A DNA stretch of 64,000 nucleotides. It comes from Mycobacterium sp. SMC-4. GTDB lineage: Bacteria; Actinomycetota; Actinomycetes; Mycobacteriales; Mycobacteriaceae. Position 1 is the first letter of the stretch. Each line of letters opens with the position of its first letter. The notes below the pieces were generated by a model, which saw only the letters and a program-made list of their open reading frames with translations, was not told the origin of the DNA and ran no database searches. The DNA lies in contig NZ_CP079869.1 of assembly GCF_025263265.1 (NCBI RefSeq), positions 2,108,001 through 2,172,000 on the forward strand, read 5' to 3'. Below are positions 1 through 9,553 of the stretch, in pieces. A program made the position numbers and the translations under genes.

Positions 1-1
1 C

Positions 2-2269
2 TCTGCGACCGGTGGCATCGGCGGTGGCGCCGCGAACGGTGGCGTCGGCGGAGACGGTGGATACGGGCTGATTTTGTCGGTCGGACTCACCGGCGGTGCA
101 GAAGGTACGGCCGAGGGTGGCGCCGGGGGTAGTGCTGCTGTCGGCGGTGCGTCTGGCGGAGACGGCGGTTCGGCGCAGGTGGCCGGGTTCCACGGGGTGA
201 CGACAGCGAGCCATGCCAGGGGTGGTGCCGGCGGTGCCGGCCACGGTGGCGACGGCGGGGCCGGCAACCAGGGCTGGGTCGGCGTGTACGACTACGGCGG
301 TCCGGTCGGCAGCACGGTGATCGATGGCTCGGCCACCGGTGGGGCCGGCGGCGACGGAGGCTACAACGACGCGGTCAACAACACCCGCGGCGGCGCCGGC
401 GGTCTTGGTGGTCAGGCCCTGGTCGGCACTGACGGCGGCGGTGCGGTCGACGGCGCCGCCGCAACGGCCGGCGCTGGCGCCCACGGCGGTAACGGCACGG
501 CGGCCGGTGATGGTGGCACCGGTGGTGCCGGCGGGTATGCCGAGGTCTGGGCCGGCGGTACGGACAGTCGGGCCGACGGCACGGTCACCGGTGGTGCCGG
601 TGGCGCGGCGGTCGGCACCGGCACCGGTGGTGCCGGCGGCAAGGGCTACCTGCTGGCTCAGAACGGCGGGCATGCGTCGGCGACCGGTGCCGGCGCGGTC
701 GGGGCGCACGGCGGTGCGGGCGCCAACGGCGGTACCGGCGGCCAAGGCGGGGCCGGCACCATATCGGCTACAGCTGCCCTGAGCACGGCCGACGGAATCG
801 CCACCGGTGGACTCGGTGGCGCGGGGGATGCTGCTACCGGTGGTGCCGGTGGTGAAGGCAAGATCTCGGCCACCGCAACTGGGGCTCAGGCGAGTGGCAC
901 CGGGACGGGTGGCGCCGGCGGGGCCGGCGCCAACGGCGCGCTCGGCGGAGCCGGCGGCCAGGGCGGAGTGTTCGCCCAGCGAACCGGTAGCACGGCCACC
1001 GGGACGGGTGTCGGCGGTGTCGGTGGGGATGCTGACGGGTCCACCAGCACCGGCGGAAGGGGTGGCGGCGGCTGGATCCAGACCGGCTACTCGTCGCAGC
1101 CCACCCTCGGTGTCAACAGCTCAGCCAGCGGCTACGCCCTCGGCGGCGTCGGCGGCGGCGCGACCACCGGCGGCACGGGTGGCGCCGGCGGCGGCGGCGT
1201 CGTGCTCGCGTACGGCGACAACGCCACGGCCAGCGGCAATGCCTACGGGGGTGCCGGCGGTGCCGGTTCCAACGGCGGTACCGGCGGCGCGGGTTGGACC
1301 GGCCAGGTGGTGGGTCAGGGCGCCGGGTCCTCCGCGACCGGTACGGGCACCGGCGGGGCCGGCGGCAGCGGCGACGGCGCCGGCGTCACCGGCGGTACGG
1401 GCCGGCCTGGTGGCGTGCTGGCCATCGGCGCGGACAGCACCGCAGACGGCACCGCGACCGGCGGTAACGGCGGCGCCGGCCAGGGTGGTGTCAACGGCCG
1501 CAGCGGCGGCGAGGGCATGATTCGGGTGCAAGGTGCCCAAGACTCGGTTACCGGCAGCAGTGCCACCGGCGGCCACGGCTTCACCGGTACCAGCGGCCAG
1601 GGGACCAGCGGGAACATCACCGTCAACGGCGGCACGGTGACCAACAGCAGTGTGACGGCCGGGGTCAGCTCCACCTATGCGGCAGGCGGCGGCGCCAATA
1701 TGAACGTCCGAGGGGGCGGATCGGTTTCCAACACTCACCTCACCGGCGGAGATGCCGGGGCCTACGCAGCCGGCGGCGGTGCCACCGCGACCGCCGGCAA
1801 TGCCAGCAGCGCCGGCACCATCGCCGATAGTTCGGCCACCGGTGGCAACGGTGGAAACGGCGGGCCCACAACTGCACTCGGTCGCGCCGGTGGCAGCGCC
1901 ACGCTCAGTGCGATCAACAACAGCACGGTGAGCGCCAGCACGGCCGCCGGCGGCAACGGCGGCAACGGCGGGGCCGCTGGAACGGGCGGTGCCGTGGGCG
2001 GTAACGGCGGTAATGCCGGTGCGGCGACGATCAGTGTCAACAACGGCACGGCCCTGACCGGCCAGATCGCGGTGGGTGGCGACGGCGGCGACGGCAGTGC
2101 GCCCGGTGTCGGCGGCTCCGGCAACGGTGGCAACGGCGGCAACGGCGGAGCCGGCGGCAAGCTCAACGTCGGCGGTGGTATCGGCGGCAACGGAGGCGAC
2201 GGTGGCGACGGCGCGCCGAACGGCACACCCGGCACGACCGGCGCCAACGGTGCCAACGTCCCGGCCTAG
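2..2269 (+). CDS. Glycine-rich PGRS-like repeat protein, 3' part (5' end outside window)
   Basis: The reading frame is open from the first bases of the window to the TAG at 2267-2269, so this is the C-terminal part (about 755 residues) of a longer gene. It is built almost wholly from GGAGG, GGNGG and GTGTGGAGG-type units, like the PGRS domain of mycobacterial PE_PGRS proteins. Within it, less regular Ser/Thr/Asn-rich blocks (NSTVSAS-like, around 1600-1950) resemble beta-helix adhesin repeats. The N terminus is not visible, so a PE domain cannot be confirmed; a PE-less glycine-rich adhesin is equally possible. The protein ends in a short Gly/Asn/Pro tail with no anchor motif or membrane segment. 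It converges on the sulfotransferase gene with only 9 bp between stops. Frame choice is supported by the uniform Gly/Ala codon pattern with no interruptions. Function is unknown; PGRS proteins are usually surface-exposed or secreted. Confidence 0.8.
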   Translation, partial: SATGGIGGGAANGGVGGDGGYGLILSVGLTGGAEGTAEGGAGGSAAVGGASGGDGGSAQVAGFHGVTTASHARGGAGGAGHGGDGGAGNQGWVGVYDYGGPVGSTVIDGSATGGAGGDGGYNDAVNNTRGGAGGLGGQALVGTDGGGAVDGAAATAGAGAHGGNGTAAGDGGTGGAGGYAEVWAGGTDSRADGTVTGGAGGAAVGTGTGGAGGKGYLLAQNGGHASATGAGAVGAHGGAGANGGTGGQGGAGTISATAALSTADGIATGGLGGAGDAATGGAGGEGKISATATGAQASGTGTGGAGGAGANGALGGAGGQGGVFAQRTGSTATGTGVGGVGGDADGSTSTGGRGGGGWIQTGYSSQPTLGVNSSASGYALGGVGGGATTGGTGGAGGGGVVLAYGDNATASGNAYGGAGGAGSNGGTGGAGWTGQVVGQGAGSSATGTGTGGAGGSGDGAGVTGGTGRPGGVLAIGADSTADGTATGGNGGAGQGGVNGRSGGEGMIRVQGAQDSVTGSSATGGHGFTGTSGQGTSGNITVNGGTVTNSSVTAGVSSTYAAGGGANMNVRGGGSVSNTHLTGGDAGAYAAGGGATATAGNASSAGTIADSSATGGNGGNGGPTTALGRAGGSATLSAINNSTVSASTAAGGNGGNGGAAGTGGAVGGNGGNAGAATISVNNGTALTGQIAVGGDGGDGSAPGVGGSGNGGNGGNGGAGGKLNVGGGIGGNGGDGGDGAPNGTPGTTGANGANVPA

Positions 2270-2278
2270 TGTCGAGGC

Positions 2279-3133
2279 TCAGACGATGCGCAGGCCTTCG
2301 GGAACCTTGCTCGGATCCCGCCAGAATGCGTCGTGGACAAAGCGTTCGAAGAGATCCGGCGGAAGCACGGTCTCGCGCGGTTCGGCTTTCACCGCGCCGC
2401 TGACGACGTGCAGTCCGGGTGTCCCGGCCCGTTCGTCGAACCCGGTGACCTCATAGTCGACGTGGGCGAAGTCATGCTGGAAGTCCGGTTCACTGATGAA
2501 CTGGTAGATGGCGTGCATGACCTTGGCCGGTTCGGTGGTCAGGGTCTCGTACTGCACCACCAACAGGCGGTCGCGTTGAGCGCCGTAACACGCCTGTTTG
2601 AGAGCGTCGTACGGACCGCCGACCATGCCGTCCTGCCCGGCGACCTGACTTGCCCTGGTGTAGACGGTGCCGCCGGGGCGGTAATCGAAGATCGACGAGG
2701 GACTGAAGACGTTGCGCTGGACCAGCCGTTCGATGCTGTCGACCACCCATGGCAGTTCACGCACGCAGGCAATGACTTTCGCTTCCGGGAAAAGCGCGGC
2801 AAGCGCCGGCATCCGGGCACACCAGCTGCGGTTGGTGTCGAAGATGACCCCGGCAGCGCAGTCGGCGTAGTAGGACTCGAAGAGCCCGAGCAGGATGCGT
2901 CGGCGCTTGGCGTCGTCGAGGAACATCGAGAACTCGTTGCGGGCGCTCATCTCAGCGAGCAGGCCGTCAAATAATCCGGCCAACGGTCCCGACATCGCGG
3001 CGTGTATATTCGGGTTCTGTCGCAGCAGCGCCCCCAACAGCGTCGAGCCTGATCGCGGTAAGCCTGAGATGAAGTGCAGCGCCGCCACCGCGCCGAGTCT
3101 GCATCCAGATCGGCAGAACCGCAAGCAATGCAA
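2279..3133 (-). CDS. Sulfotransferase family protein
   Basis: A 284-residue protein with the 5'-phosphosulfate-binding loop of PAPS-dependent sulfotransferases (GLPRSGSTLL, about residues 24-33) and a RDRLLVVQYETL segment near residues 186-197 typical of the fold's core. It should transfer sulfuryl groups from PAPS to an unidentified hydroxyl or amine acceptor in the cytosol. A GTG at 3088 begins the protein 15 codons later, just ahead of the conserved AALHFISGLPRSGS; the cysteine-rich extra N terminus is unusual for the family, so the shorter form is quite plausible. The gene stands alone between the PGRS-like gene and nrnA, where rbfA would be expected from mycobacterial synteny. It is unrelated in detail to the larger sulfotransferase at 10.2 kb. 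Substrate cannot be inferred. Confidence 0.85.
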   Translation of the reverse strand: MHCLRFCRSGCRLGAVAALHFISGLPRSGSTLLGALLRQNPNIHAAMSGPLAGLFDGLLAEMSARNEFSMFLDDAKRRRILLGLFESYYADCAAGVIFDTNRSWCARMPALAALFPEAKVIACVRELPWVVDSIERLVQRNVFSPSSIFDYRPGGTVYTRASQVAGQDGMVGGPYDALKQACYGAQRDRLLVVQYETLTTEPAKVMHAIYQFISEPDFQHDFAHVDYEVTGFDERAGTPGLHVVSGAVKAEPRETVLPPDLFERFVHDAFWRDPSKVPEGLRIV

Positions 3134-3205
3134 GGTCTCCGGAGCCGGATCGCGGATCGAGGCAGACCGAGGGTACGGTGGTCAGCCTGCGGCGTCGACC
3201 CGTAG

Positions 3206-4273
<1,068 letters not shown>

Positions 4274-4288
4274 CCACGTCGGCACACC

Positions 4289-5608
4289 GTGACGGACTCC
4301 TTGGCGCCGGCGACCGGTCGGCGGATCGCCGCGTTGGCCTTCCCCGCGCTGGGGGTGTTGGCCGCTGAGCCGCTGTACTTGTTGTTCGACCTCGCTGTGA
4401 TCGGCCGACTGGGCGCGCTCAGTCTGGCGGGGTTGGCCATCGGTGCACTGATCATGGGCGTGCTCAGTTCTCAGCTGACGTTTTTGTCCTACGGCACCAC
4501 GGCGCGCGCCGCAAGGTTCTACGGTGCAGGCGACCGCGGCGCGGCGGTCGAGGAGGGAGTGCAGGCCACCTGGCTGGCCCTCGGGATCGGCACCGCGATC
4601 GTCGTCGCCGTCCAATGGTCAGCTGTCCCACTGGTTTCCGCATTGGCTGCCGGCGGCGACATCGCCGAGGCCGCGTTGCCGTGGGTGCGGATCGCCAGCC
4701 TGGCGGTCCCCGCCATCCTGGTGGCGGCCGCCGGGAACGGATGGATGCGCGGGGTGCAGGACACCGTCCGCCCGTTGCGCTACGTGGTTTTCGGCTTCGC
4801 TGTGTCGGCGGTGTTGTGCCCGCTGCTGGTGTACGGCTGGTTGGGCGCCCCGGAACTCGGGTTGCCGGGTTCGGCGCTGGCCAACATCGTCGGGCAGTGG
4901 TTGGCCGCCGTGTTGTTCTTCCGTGCATTGATCGTCGAGGGGGTCCCGCTTCGCCCGCGGATCGAGGTGCTGCGCGCTCAGGTGGTGATGGGCCGTGACC
5001 TGGTGTTGCGAACGTTGGCTTTCCAGGCGTGCTTCGTCTCGGCGGGAGCGGTGGCCGCCCGCTTCGGGGCCGCTGCGGTGGCCGCCCACCAGGTCGTGCT
5101 GCAGCTGTGGAGTTTCCTTGCCCTGGTGCTGGATTCGTTGGCGATCGCCGCGCAATCGCTGGTGGGTGCGGCGCTGGGGGCGGGCCAGGTGGCGCACGCC
5201 AAATCCGTTGCGTGGCGGGTGACGGCTTTCTCCGCCGTGGCTGCCGCAGTGCTGGCCGCACTGTTCGCGCTCGGCGCGCCGGTGCTGCCGGGGGTGTTCA
5301 CCGACGACCGTGCGGTGCTCGACGAGATGTCGGTGCCGTGGTGGTTCCTGGTGGCTCAATTGCCGATCGCGGGCATCGTTTTCGCGGTGGACGGCGTGCT
5401 GCTGGGGGCCGGGGACGCGAAGTTCATGCGCAACGCGACATTGGCCAGTGCGCTGCTGGGCTTCCTGCCGGCAATCTGGCTGTCGCTGGCGTTTGGCTGG
5501 GGACTGCTGGGTATCTGGGCCGGGCTGAGCACGTTCATGGTGTTGAGGTTGCTGTTCGTGGGCGCGCGGGTGCTCTCTGGGCGCTGGCTGGTCCCCGGCA
5601 CGGTGTGA
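4289..5608 (+). CDS. dinF: MATE family efflux protein (DinF-like)
   Basis: A 439-residue integral membrane protein with about twelve hydrophobic segments spread over its whole length and the two-fold MatE repeat (first half to about residue 220). The N-terminal region ALAFPALGVLAAEPLYLLFD and the later VAAHQVVLQLWSF segment are typical of the DinF branch of MATE transporters, which export drugs or metabolites in exchange for H+ or Na+. The start is GTG at 4289, 15 bp after the nrnA stop, so the two are very likely one transcript. This nrnA-dinF pairing is conserved in mycobacteria (Rv2837c-Rv2836c). Substrate is unknown. Confidence 0.9.
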   Translation: MTDSLAPATGRRIAALAFPALGVLAAEPLYLLFDLAVIGRLGALSLAGLAIGALIMGVLSSQLTFLSYGTTARAARFYGAGDRGAAVEEGVQATWLALGIGTAIVVAVQWSAVPLVSALAAGGDIAEAALPWVRIASLAVPAILVAAAGNGWMRGVQDTVRPLRYVVFGFAVSAVLCPLLVYGWLGAPELGLPGSALANIVGQWLAAVLFFRALIVEGVPLRPRIEVLRAQVVMGRDLVLRTLAFQACFVSAGAVAARFGAAAVAAHQVVLQLWSFLALVLDSLAIAAQSLVGAALGAGQVAHAKSVAWRVTAFSAVAAAVLAALFALGAPVLPGVFTDDRAVLDEMSVPWWFLVAQLPIAGIVFAVDGVLLGAGDAKFMRNATLASALLGFLPAIWLSLAFGWGLLGIWAGLSTFMVLRLLFVGARVLSGRWLVPGTV

Positions 5609-5620
5609 CTCGGGGCCTGA

Positions 5621-6238
5621 TCAGGGCCGAGAAGCGCTGACGGCCCAGACCGGGCGCCGTCCGACGTGGTCGGTGTTGACCGCGACGTCGGCGAACCCCG
5701 CCGCCCGGCACAATTGTGCGAAAACCTGCGCCTGTTCGCCCGTCCAGCCGTGGCTGGCGAATCCGGTGGCCCTGGGCGGACTCTGGCGTTCCACGGCCAG
5801 CAGTCGCCCGCCGGGAGCGAGCACCCGGTGCGCCTCGGCCAGGCCCGCCTCCACGTCATGCCAATGGTGCACCGTGGCCAGCGCCCACAAGACAGTCGCC
5901 GAGGAGTCGGCCAACGGAAGCGCCTCGGCATCGCCTTGGACCAGGGCGACGCCGGCACGACGAGGTATTGCTCGACCCACTCTGAGCATCGTCGCCGACG
6001 GGTCGACACCGGTGGCGCGGGCACCACAGCGGGCGGCCCGGCGCACCGCCGTGCCGGGGCCGCACCCGACGTCGACGACGTGGTCTGCGGCCGTCACCGC
6101 GGTCAACGCGACGGCCCGCTGGGCGGGACGCCGGCCGGTCAACAGGAAGACCAGCGCACACAGGGCACCGGTGGGGCCGCTGAACCCAGGATGGTCGCGG
6201 TGGTGGTTGACCGCTGGGCGGGCCGGTTGGTCGGACAT
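5621..6238 (-). CDS. Class I SAM-dependent methyltransferase
   Basis: A 205-residue protein of the Methyltransf_11 type. Motif I is VVDVGCGPGTAVRRAA (about residues 53-68), followed by the acidic ribose-binding residue in ATGVDPSATML and motif IV/post I around VQGDAEALPLADSSATVLWAL. The small size and lack of accessory domains suggest a small-molecule methylase, but the substrate is not predictable. It converges on dinF (12 bp between stops). Start ATG at 6238; the N-terminal HHRDHPGFSGPTGALCALVFLLTG part is a family extension seen in actinobacterial ubiE-like proteins. Confidence 0.85.
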   Translation of the reverse strand: MSDQPARPAVNHHRDHPGFSGPTGALCALVFLLTGRRPAQRAVALTAVTAADHVVDVGCGPGTAVRRAARCGARATGVDPSATMLRVGRAIPRRAGVALVQGDAEALPLADSSATVLWALATVHHWHDVEAGLAEAHRVLAPGGRLLAVERQSPPRATGFASHGWTGEQAQVFAQLCRAAGFADVAVNTDHVGRRPVWAVSASRP

Positions 6239-6289
6239 GTCTCGACTGTGCCGGGTGCCACCGGGGTGCTGTCAACGCCGAAACGCGAC

Positions 6290-7048
6290 TTAGCGGACCT
6301 GCGAGCGACCCCGTTCGATGACCGCGCTTCTGCTGGCCGCGATGTCGTCACCGGTCGCGCTGCTCATCCATTCCCGCGCCGCGGCCGCCTCCTGCCACAG
6401 CGCCGAGCTGGTCTGCAGGTCATCGATGTGGTGGTAGGACGCCAGCAGGGCCCGCACCGCCTTCTGGTTGTTGCCGACGATCGACGTGGCGATCTGGCGC
6501 GCGGTGTCGAGCAGTTGCTCGTGCGGCACCACCTGGGTGACCAGCCCGCAGCGCAGCGCCTCGTCGGCCGACAGGTAGTCACCGGTCATGCTCATCCGGC
6601 GCGCCATCCCGACTCCGACCTTCTGCGGCAACCGCACCGACAACCCCCACGTCGGCAGCAGACCGACCCGGGCGTGGGTGTCGGCGAAGCGGGCCTGCTC
6701 GGAGGCGATGAGGATGTCGCAGTACAGCGTCAGCTCCAGGCCGCCGGTCACCGCGGGACCGTTGATCGCGCCGATGACGGGTTTGCTCATCGGCGGCCAT
6801 TTGGGCGAGATGTCGGGCAGCTCGGTGGTGTCGCCGAGCTCCTTGAGGTCCAACCCGGCGCAGAACACGGGGTCGGCGCCGGTGACGATGACGACATCGA
6901 TGTCCTCGTCGGCCTGTGCTTGTCGCAGTGCGTCGAAGAACCGCGACCGCAGTGCCGCCGAGAGCGCATTGCGCGCCTGGGGGCGGTTCAGCGTCAGCGT
7001 CCTGATCCGGTCGCGGGTCTCGGTCAGCAGGATGTCGTCTTGGCTCAT
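6290..7048 (-). CDS. echA16: Enoyl-CoA hydratase/isomerase (EchA16-like)
   Basis: A 252-residue crotonase-fold enzyme. The acyl-CoA oxyanion-hole segments are visible as CAGLDLKEL (about 65-73) and INGPAVTGGLEL (about 103-114); the later ADTHARVGLLPTWGLS segment carries the residues aligned with the second catalytic position, where a canonical glutamate is not obvious, so hydratase activity is likely but isomerase or thioesterase-like chemistry cannot be excluded. ATG at 7048 is chosen because it begins the conserved SQDDILLTETRDRIRTLTLNRP sequence and because a TACGGT -10 element lies 6 nt upstream, suggesting a leaderless mRNA. Divergent from the DUF2277 gene. It corresponds by position to Rv2831 (echA16). 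Confidence 0.85.
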   Translation of the reverse strand: MSQDDILLTETRDRIRTLTLNRPQARNALSAALRSRFFDALRQAQADEDIDVVIVTGADPVFCAGLDLKELGDTTELPDISPKWPPMSKPVIGAINGPAVTGGLELTLYCDILIASEQARFADTHARVGLLPTWGLSVRLPQKVGVGMARRMSMTGDYLSADEALRCGLVTQVVPHEQLLDTARQIATSIVGNNQKAVRALLASYHHIDDLQTSSALWQEAAAAREWMSSATGDDIAASRSAVIERGRSQVR

Positions 7049-7054
7049 CCGCTC

Positions 7055-7060
7055 ACCGTA
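7055..7060 (-). promoter_or_regulatory. Leaderless -10 element for the enoyl-CoA hydratase gene
   Basis: TACGGT on the minus strand, 6 nt before the ATG at 7048. This spacing places transcription start at or next to the start codon. Confidence 0.45.
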
Positions 7061-7080
7061 TCGGCCCGCCGCGTTCGGCC

Positions 7081-7086
7081 TATCGT
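7081..7086 (+). promoter_or_regulatory. Leaderless -10 element for the DUF2277 gene
   Basis: TATCGT ends 7 nt before the ATG at 7094. With the element at 7055-7060 it forms a compact divergent promoter pair. Confidence 0.4.
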
Positions 7087-7093
7087 GGATCCC

Positions 7094-7360
7094 ATGTGCC
7101 GAAACATCACCGAGCTGCGCGGCTTGGAGCCCGCGGTCACCGACGAGGAGATCGAGGCCGCCGCGCGCCAGTACGTCCGCAAGGTCAGCGGCATCTCCCG
7201 GCCCTCCGGGGCCAACGTCGACGCCTTCGAGATCGCCGTCGCCGAGGTCAGCGCATCCACTCGGCGATTGTTGAGCGGTTTGGCACCACGCAAGCAGCCG
7301 CCGAAAACTGTTCCGCCGCTGCGTCGTCCAGAGGTCCGAGCCCGTATGACCAGGACATGA
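7094..7360 (+). CDS. DUF2277 domain protein
   Basis: An 88-residue protein beginning MCRNITELRGLEP, the hallmark N terminus of the DUF2277 family, followed by AAARQYVRKVSGISRPSGAN, the most conserved part of that family. DUF2277 proteins are small, cytosolic and of unknown function; the conserved Cys2-Arg3-Asn4 at the extreme N terminus suggests a functional site. ATG at 7094 is fixed by that motif. The C-terminal 20 residues are Arg/Pro-rich. The stop overlaps the start of the DUF1802 gene (ATGA), so both are translationally coupled. Confidence 0.85.
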   Translation: MCRNITELRGLEPAVTDEEIEAAARQYVRKVSGISRPSGANVDAFEIAVAEVSASTRRLLSGLAPRKQPPKTVPPLRRPEVRARMTRT

Positions 7361-7917
7361 GTCAGCCGGCACTCAAAGAATGGAGTGCGGCGGTTCATGC
7401 ACTGCTCGACGGCAGACAGACGGTGTTGTTGCGCAAAGGTGGCATCCACGAGAAACGCTTCGAGGTGGTTCCCGAGGCCGCTGCGTCACGTTTCGTGCTG
7501 TTTCCGACGGTCGCGCACAGCCATGCCCGCCGGGTCCGCCCCGACCATCACGACCTGCTGGGACCCGCGGCCGCCGACAGCACCGAGGACGCGGTGGTGC
7601 TGCGGGCCGGTGCTCGCGTGGTCGCGGCAGTCGACGTGCACCGGCCGGAGAATCTCGATGCCATCGCCATCCACCACATCTGGACCGATGAATCCGTGCG
7701 CACCGACCGGCTGGACTTCCGGCCGCGACATCGGTTGACGGTTCTCGTCGTGTCGGCCGCACCCCTGAGCGAACCCGTGCGGCTGACGCGCACGCCTGAC
7801 TATCGCGGGTGCGTCAGCTGGGTCACGCTCCCGGTTGAGCCGGACTGGGGACAGCCGGTGCATTCCGAGGCCGCCCTCGAGGAGATCGCGCAGCAGGTGC
7901 GCGCCTCAGTCGGCTGA
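7357..7917 (+). CDS. DUF1802 family protein
   Basis: A 186-residue protein starting MSQPALKEWSAAVHALLDGRQTVLLRKGG, matching the DUF1802 family, whose members have a conserved LRKGGI and a later FP(T/A).xH motif (here VLFPTVAHSHARRVRP). No catalytic function is established. It begins at an ATGA overlap with the DUF2277 gene and its last 12 bp overlap the convergent hydrolase gene. Co-occurrence with DUF2277 suggests a shared role, which I cannot name. Confidence 0.8.
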   Translation: MSQPALKEWSAAVHALLDGRQTVLLRKGGIHEKRFEVVPEAAASRFVLFPTVAHSHARRVRPDHHDLLGPAAADSTEDAVVLRAGARVVAAVDVHRPENLDAIAIHHIWTDESVRTDRLDFRPRHRLTVLVVSAAPLSEPVRLTRTPDYRGCVSWVTLPVEPDWGQPVHSEAALEEIAQQVRASVG

Positions 7918-9552
7918 CGGCGGCCGAGGACCGGCGGGCAACACCAGTCGGGTCTGCGCACCGAGGTGCACGGTGTGGCGTGCGGTTCTGACTGTGGTTG
8001 CCGTCGCGACAGGTTCTCCGGTCCCGAGATTGCGCAGGAAGCGCGGATGCGAACCACCGGCGATCAGCACCCGGATCCGGTGGCCCGCCGGGACTGTCCA
8101 CGCCACCGGGTCGAGTTCGATGCCCACCACACCACTGTCGGTTGCCGAGGCCACATATCCGTCGCTGATGTTGCGGGATCTGCCCTTCGCGTCGACCTGA
8201 CTGATGCGCACGAACAGATCATTGTGCGGATTGGCGCACGAGTGCTGCACCTCCAGCACGGGTGCGCCGACCAGGTGCAGGTCATCATGCACCGGTGCGC
8301 TGGTGAAGGTCAGGACGTCGGCGCGGCGGGCCAGTGCGGTGTCGTCGCGGTAGCCGCCGACCGGAGAGAGCAGTCGCCCCCCGACCGTGGGTGTCGGATC
8401 GGCCGGGTTGTAGATGAAGGTCTGCGATGCGCCAGGCTCGGGCGCTGTGGGGGCCAGCCCGCCGCCCGGCTGAGGATAGAGCACCTGCTCGGGCATCGCC
8501 GGCGGCCAGTCGGGCAGCTCCATCCAGCCGCGCCCGGCCAGGTGGACCCGTACCGGGGCGCGGCGCGCTGGCTGCGCCTGGCCCAGATGTGTCGCGAGCC
8601 AGTCCAGCGACTCGCGCAACACCGTCGGTGCGGCGCTGGTCATCATGTGGCCATGCGTCCACGGGCCGACCGTGAGCCCGGTGGGCACGCCGCGTTCGGT
8701 CAGGATGCGGTAGTGCTCCAGGGTCTGGTCGACAAACAGGTCCTGCCACCCTGTGAGCAACAGCACGGGAACCTCGGCCCGGTCCAGCCGGTCGCGCAGG
8801 TGCAGCCGGGTCCAGAACGGATCGTCGCGGTCGGGATGATCCAGCCACGATTCGAACCACGGAGCGCTGTCGCCGAGCAGTTCGCGACTCGCGGTTCCCA
8901 GCGGAAGTTCAAGGGATGCCTTGGTGACCCGCCGTTGGGCGCCGATCTGGCGCACCAGGGTGCGCACCCGACTGGTGTCCTCCTGGCGACCGACAAGATC
9001 ACTCCAGCCGAGGAAGTCGTTGAGTCCGAACGATCCGGTGCCCCAACGCGGTCCGCTGACATCGTCGGGCCCGACGGTGATCACCGCGGCTTTGAGTTCC
9101 GGTGGTGGGTCGATGAGCAGAGCCCACTGGGTAAAGCCGAGGTAGGACAGCCCCATGGTCGCGAAGCTGCCGGTGAACCACGGTTGTTCGCGCAGCCAGG
9201 CGGCGGTGTCCGCGCCGTCGGCGATCTCGTTGACGAACGGGTCGAACCGGCCTCCCGAACCGTAAGTGCCACGGACACTTTGGATGAGGACGTGGTAGCC
9301 GCGCGCGGCGTAGACCGCGCCGAACAGCGCCGAGAACGGATAGCCCCGCCCGTAGGGTCCGCGCACCAGCAGGGTGCCGGCCGGCTGCGCGGTCTGCGGC
9401 GCATAGTGATCGGCGATCAGGTTCACACCGTCGCGCATCGGCACCGAGACCGATCGGTGGACGTCGAAGTCGCAGACGGGTGCCGGCAGTTCGAGGACAC
9501 GGCTGAGGGTGTGGCGGGCACGGCGCGAAATGCGAGAGCTCACCTCTGGCAC
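7906..9552 (-). CDS. CocE/NonD family alpha/beta hydrolase (X-Pro dipeptidyl-peptidase class)
   Basis: A 548-residue protein with an N-terminal peptidase S15 domain and a C-terminal jelly-roll (PepX_C) domain from about residue 330. The nucleophile serine is in GLSYLG (S136), the acid in LLTGWQDLFVDQ (about 273) and the histidine in GPWTHGHM (about 302). Family members include cocaine esterase, glutaryl acylase and related acyl hydrolases; the natural substrate is unknown. Start GTG at 9552 or the GTG three codons later are both possible. There is no signal peptide, so it is probably cytosolic. By position it resembles Rv2800. It is 1 bp from the tetR stop and likely co-transcribed with it, so it may belong to the same regulon as the sulfotransferase pair. 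Confidence 0.88.
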   Translation of the reverse strand: MPEVSSRISRRARHTLSRVLELPAPVCDFDVHRSVSVPMRDGVNLIADHYAPQTAQPAGTLLVRGPYGRGYPFSALFGAVYAARGYHVLIQSVRGTYGSGGRFDPFVNEIADGADTAAWLREQPWFTGSFATMGLSYLGFTQWALLIDPPPELKAAVITVGPDDVSGPRWGTGSFGLNDFLGWSDLVGRQEDTSRVRTLVRQIGAQRRVTKASLELPLGTASRELLGDSAPWFESWLDHPDRDDPFWTRLHLRDRLDRAEVPVLLLTGWQDLFVDQTLEHYRILTERGVPTGLTVGPWTHGHMMTSAAPTVLRESLDWLATHLGQAQPARRAPVRVHLAGRGWMELPDWPPAMPEQVLYPQPGGGLAPTAPEPGASQTFIYNPADPTPTVGGRLLSPVGGYRDDTALARRADVLTFTSAPVHDDLHLVGAPVLEVQHSCANPHNDLFVRISQVDAKGRSRNISDGYVASATDSGVVGIELDPVAWTVPAGHRIRVLIAGGSHPRFLRNLGTGEPVATATTVRTARHTVHLGAQTRLVLPAGPRPPSAD

Positions 9553-9553
9553 A

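Noticed and set aside
2..2269. CRISPR-like or satellite repeat array
   Set aside because: The repeats are codon-phased Gly/Ala units of a protein, of unequal length, with no conserved direct repeat and spacer pattern.
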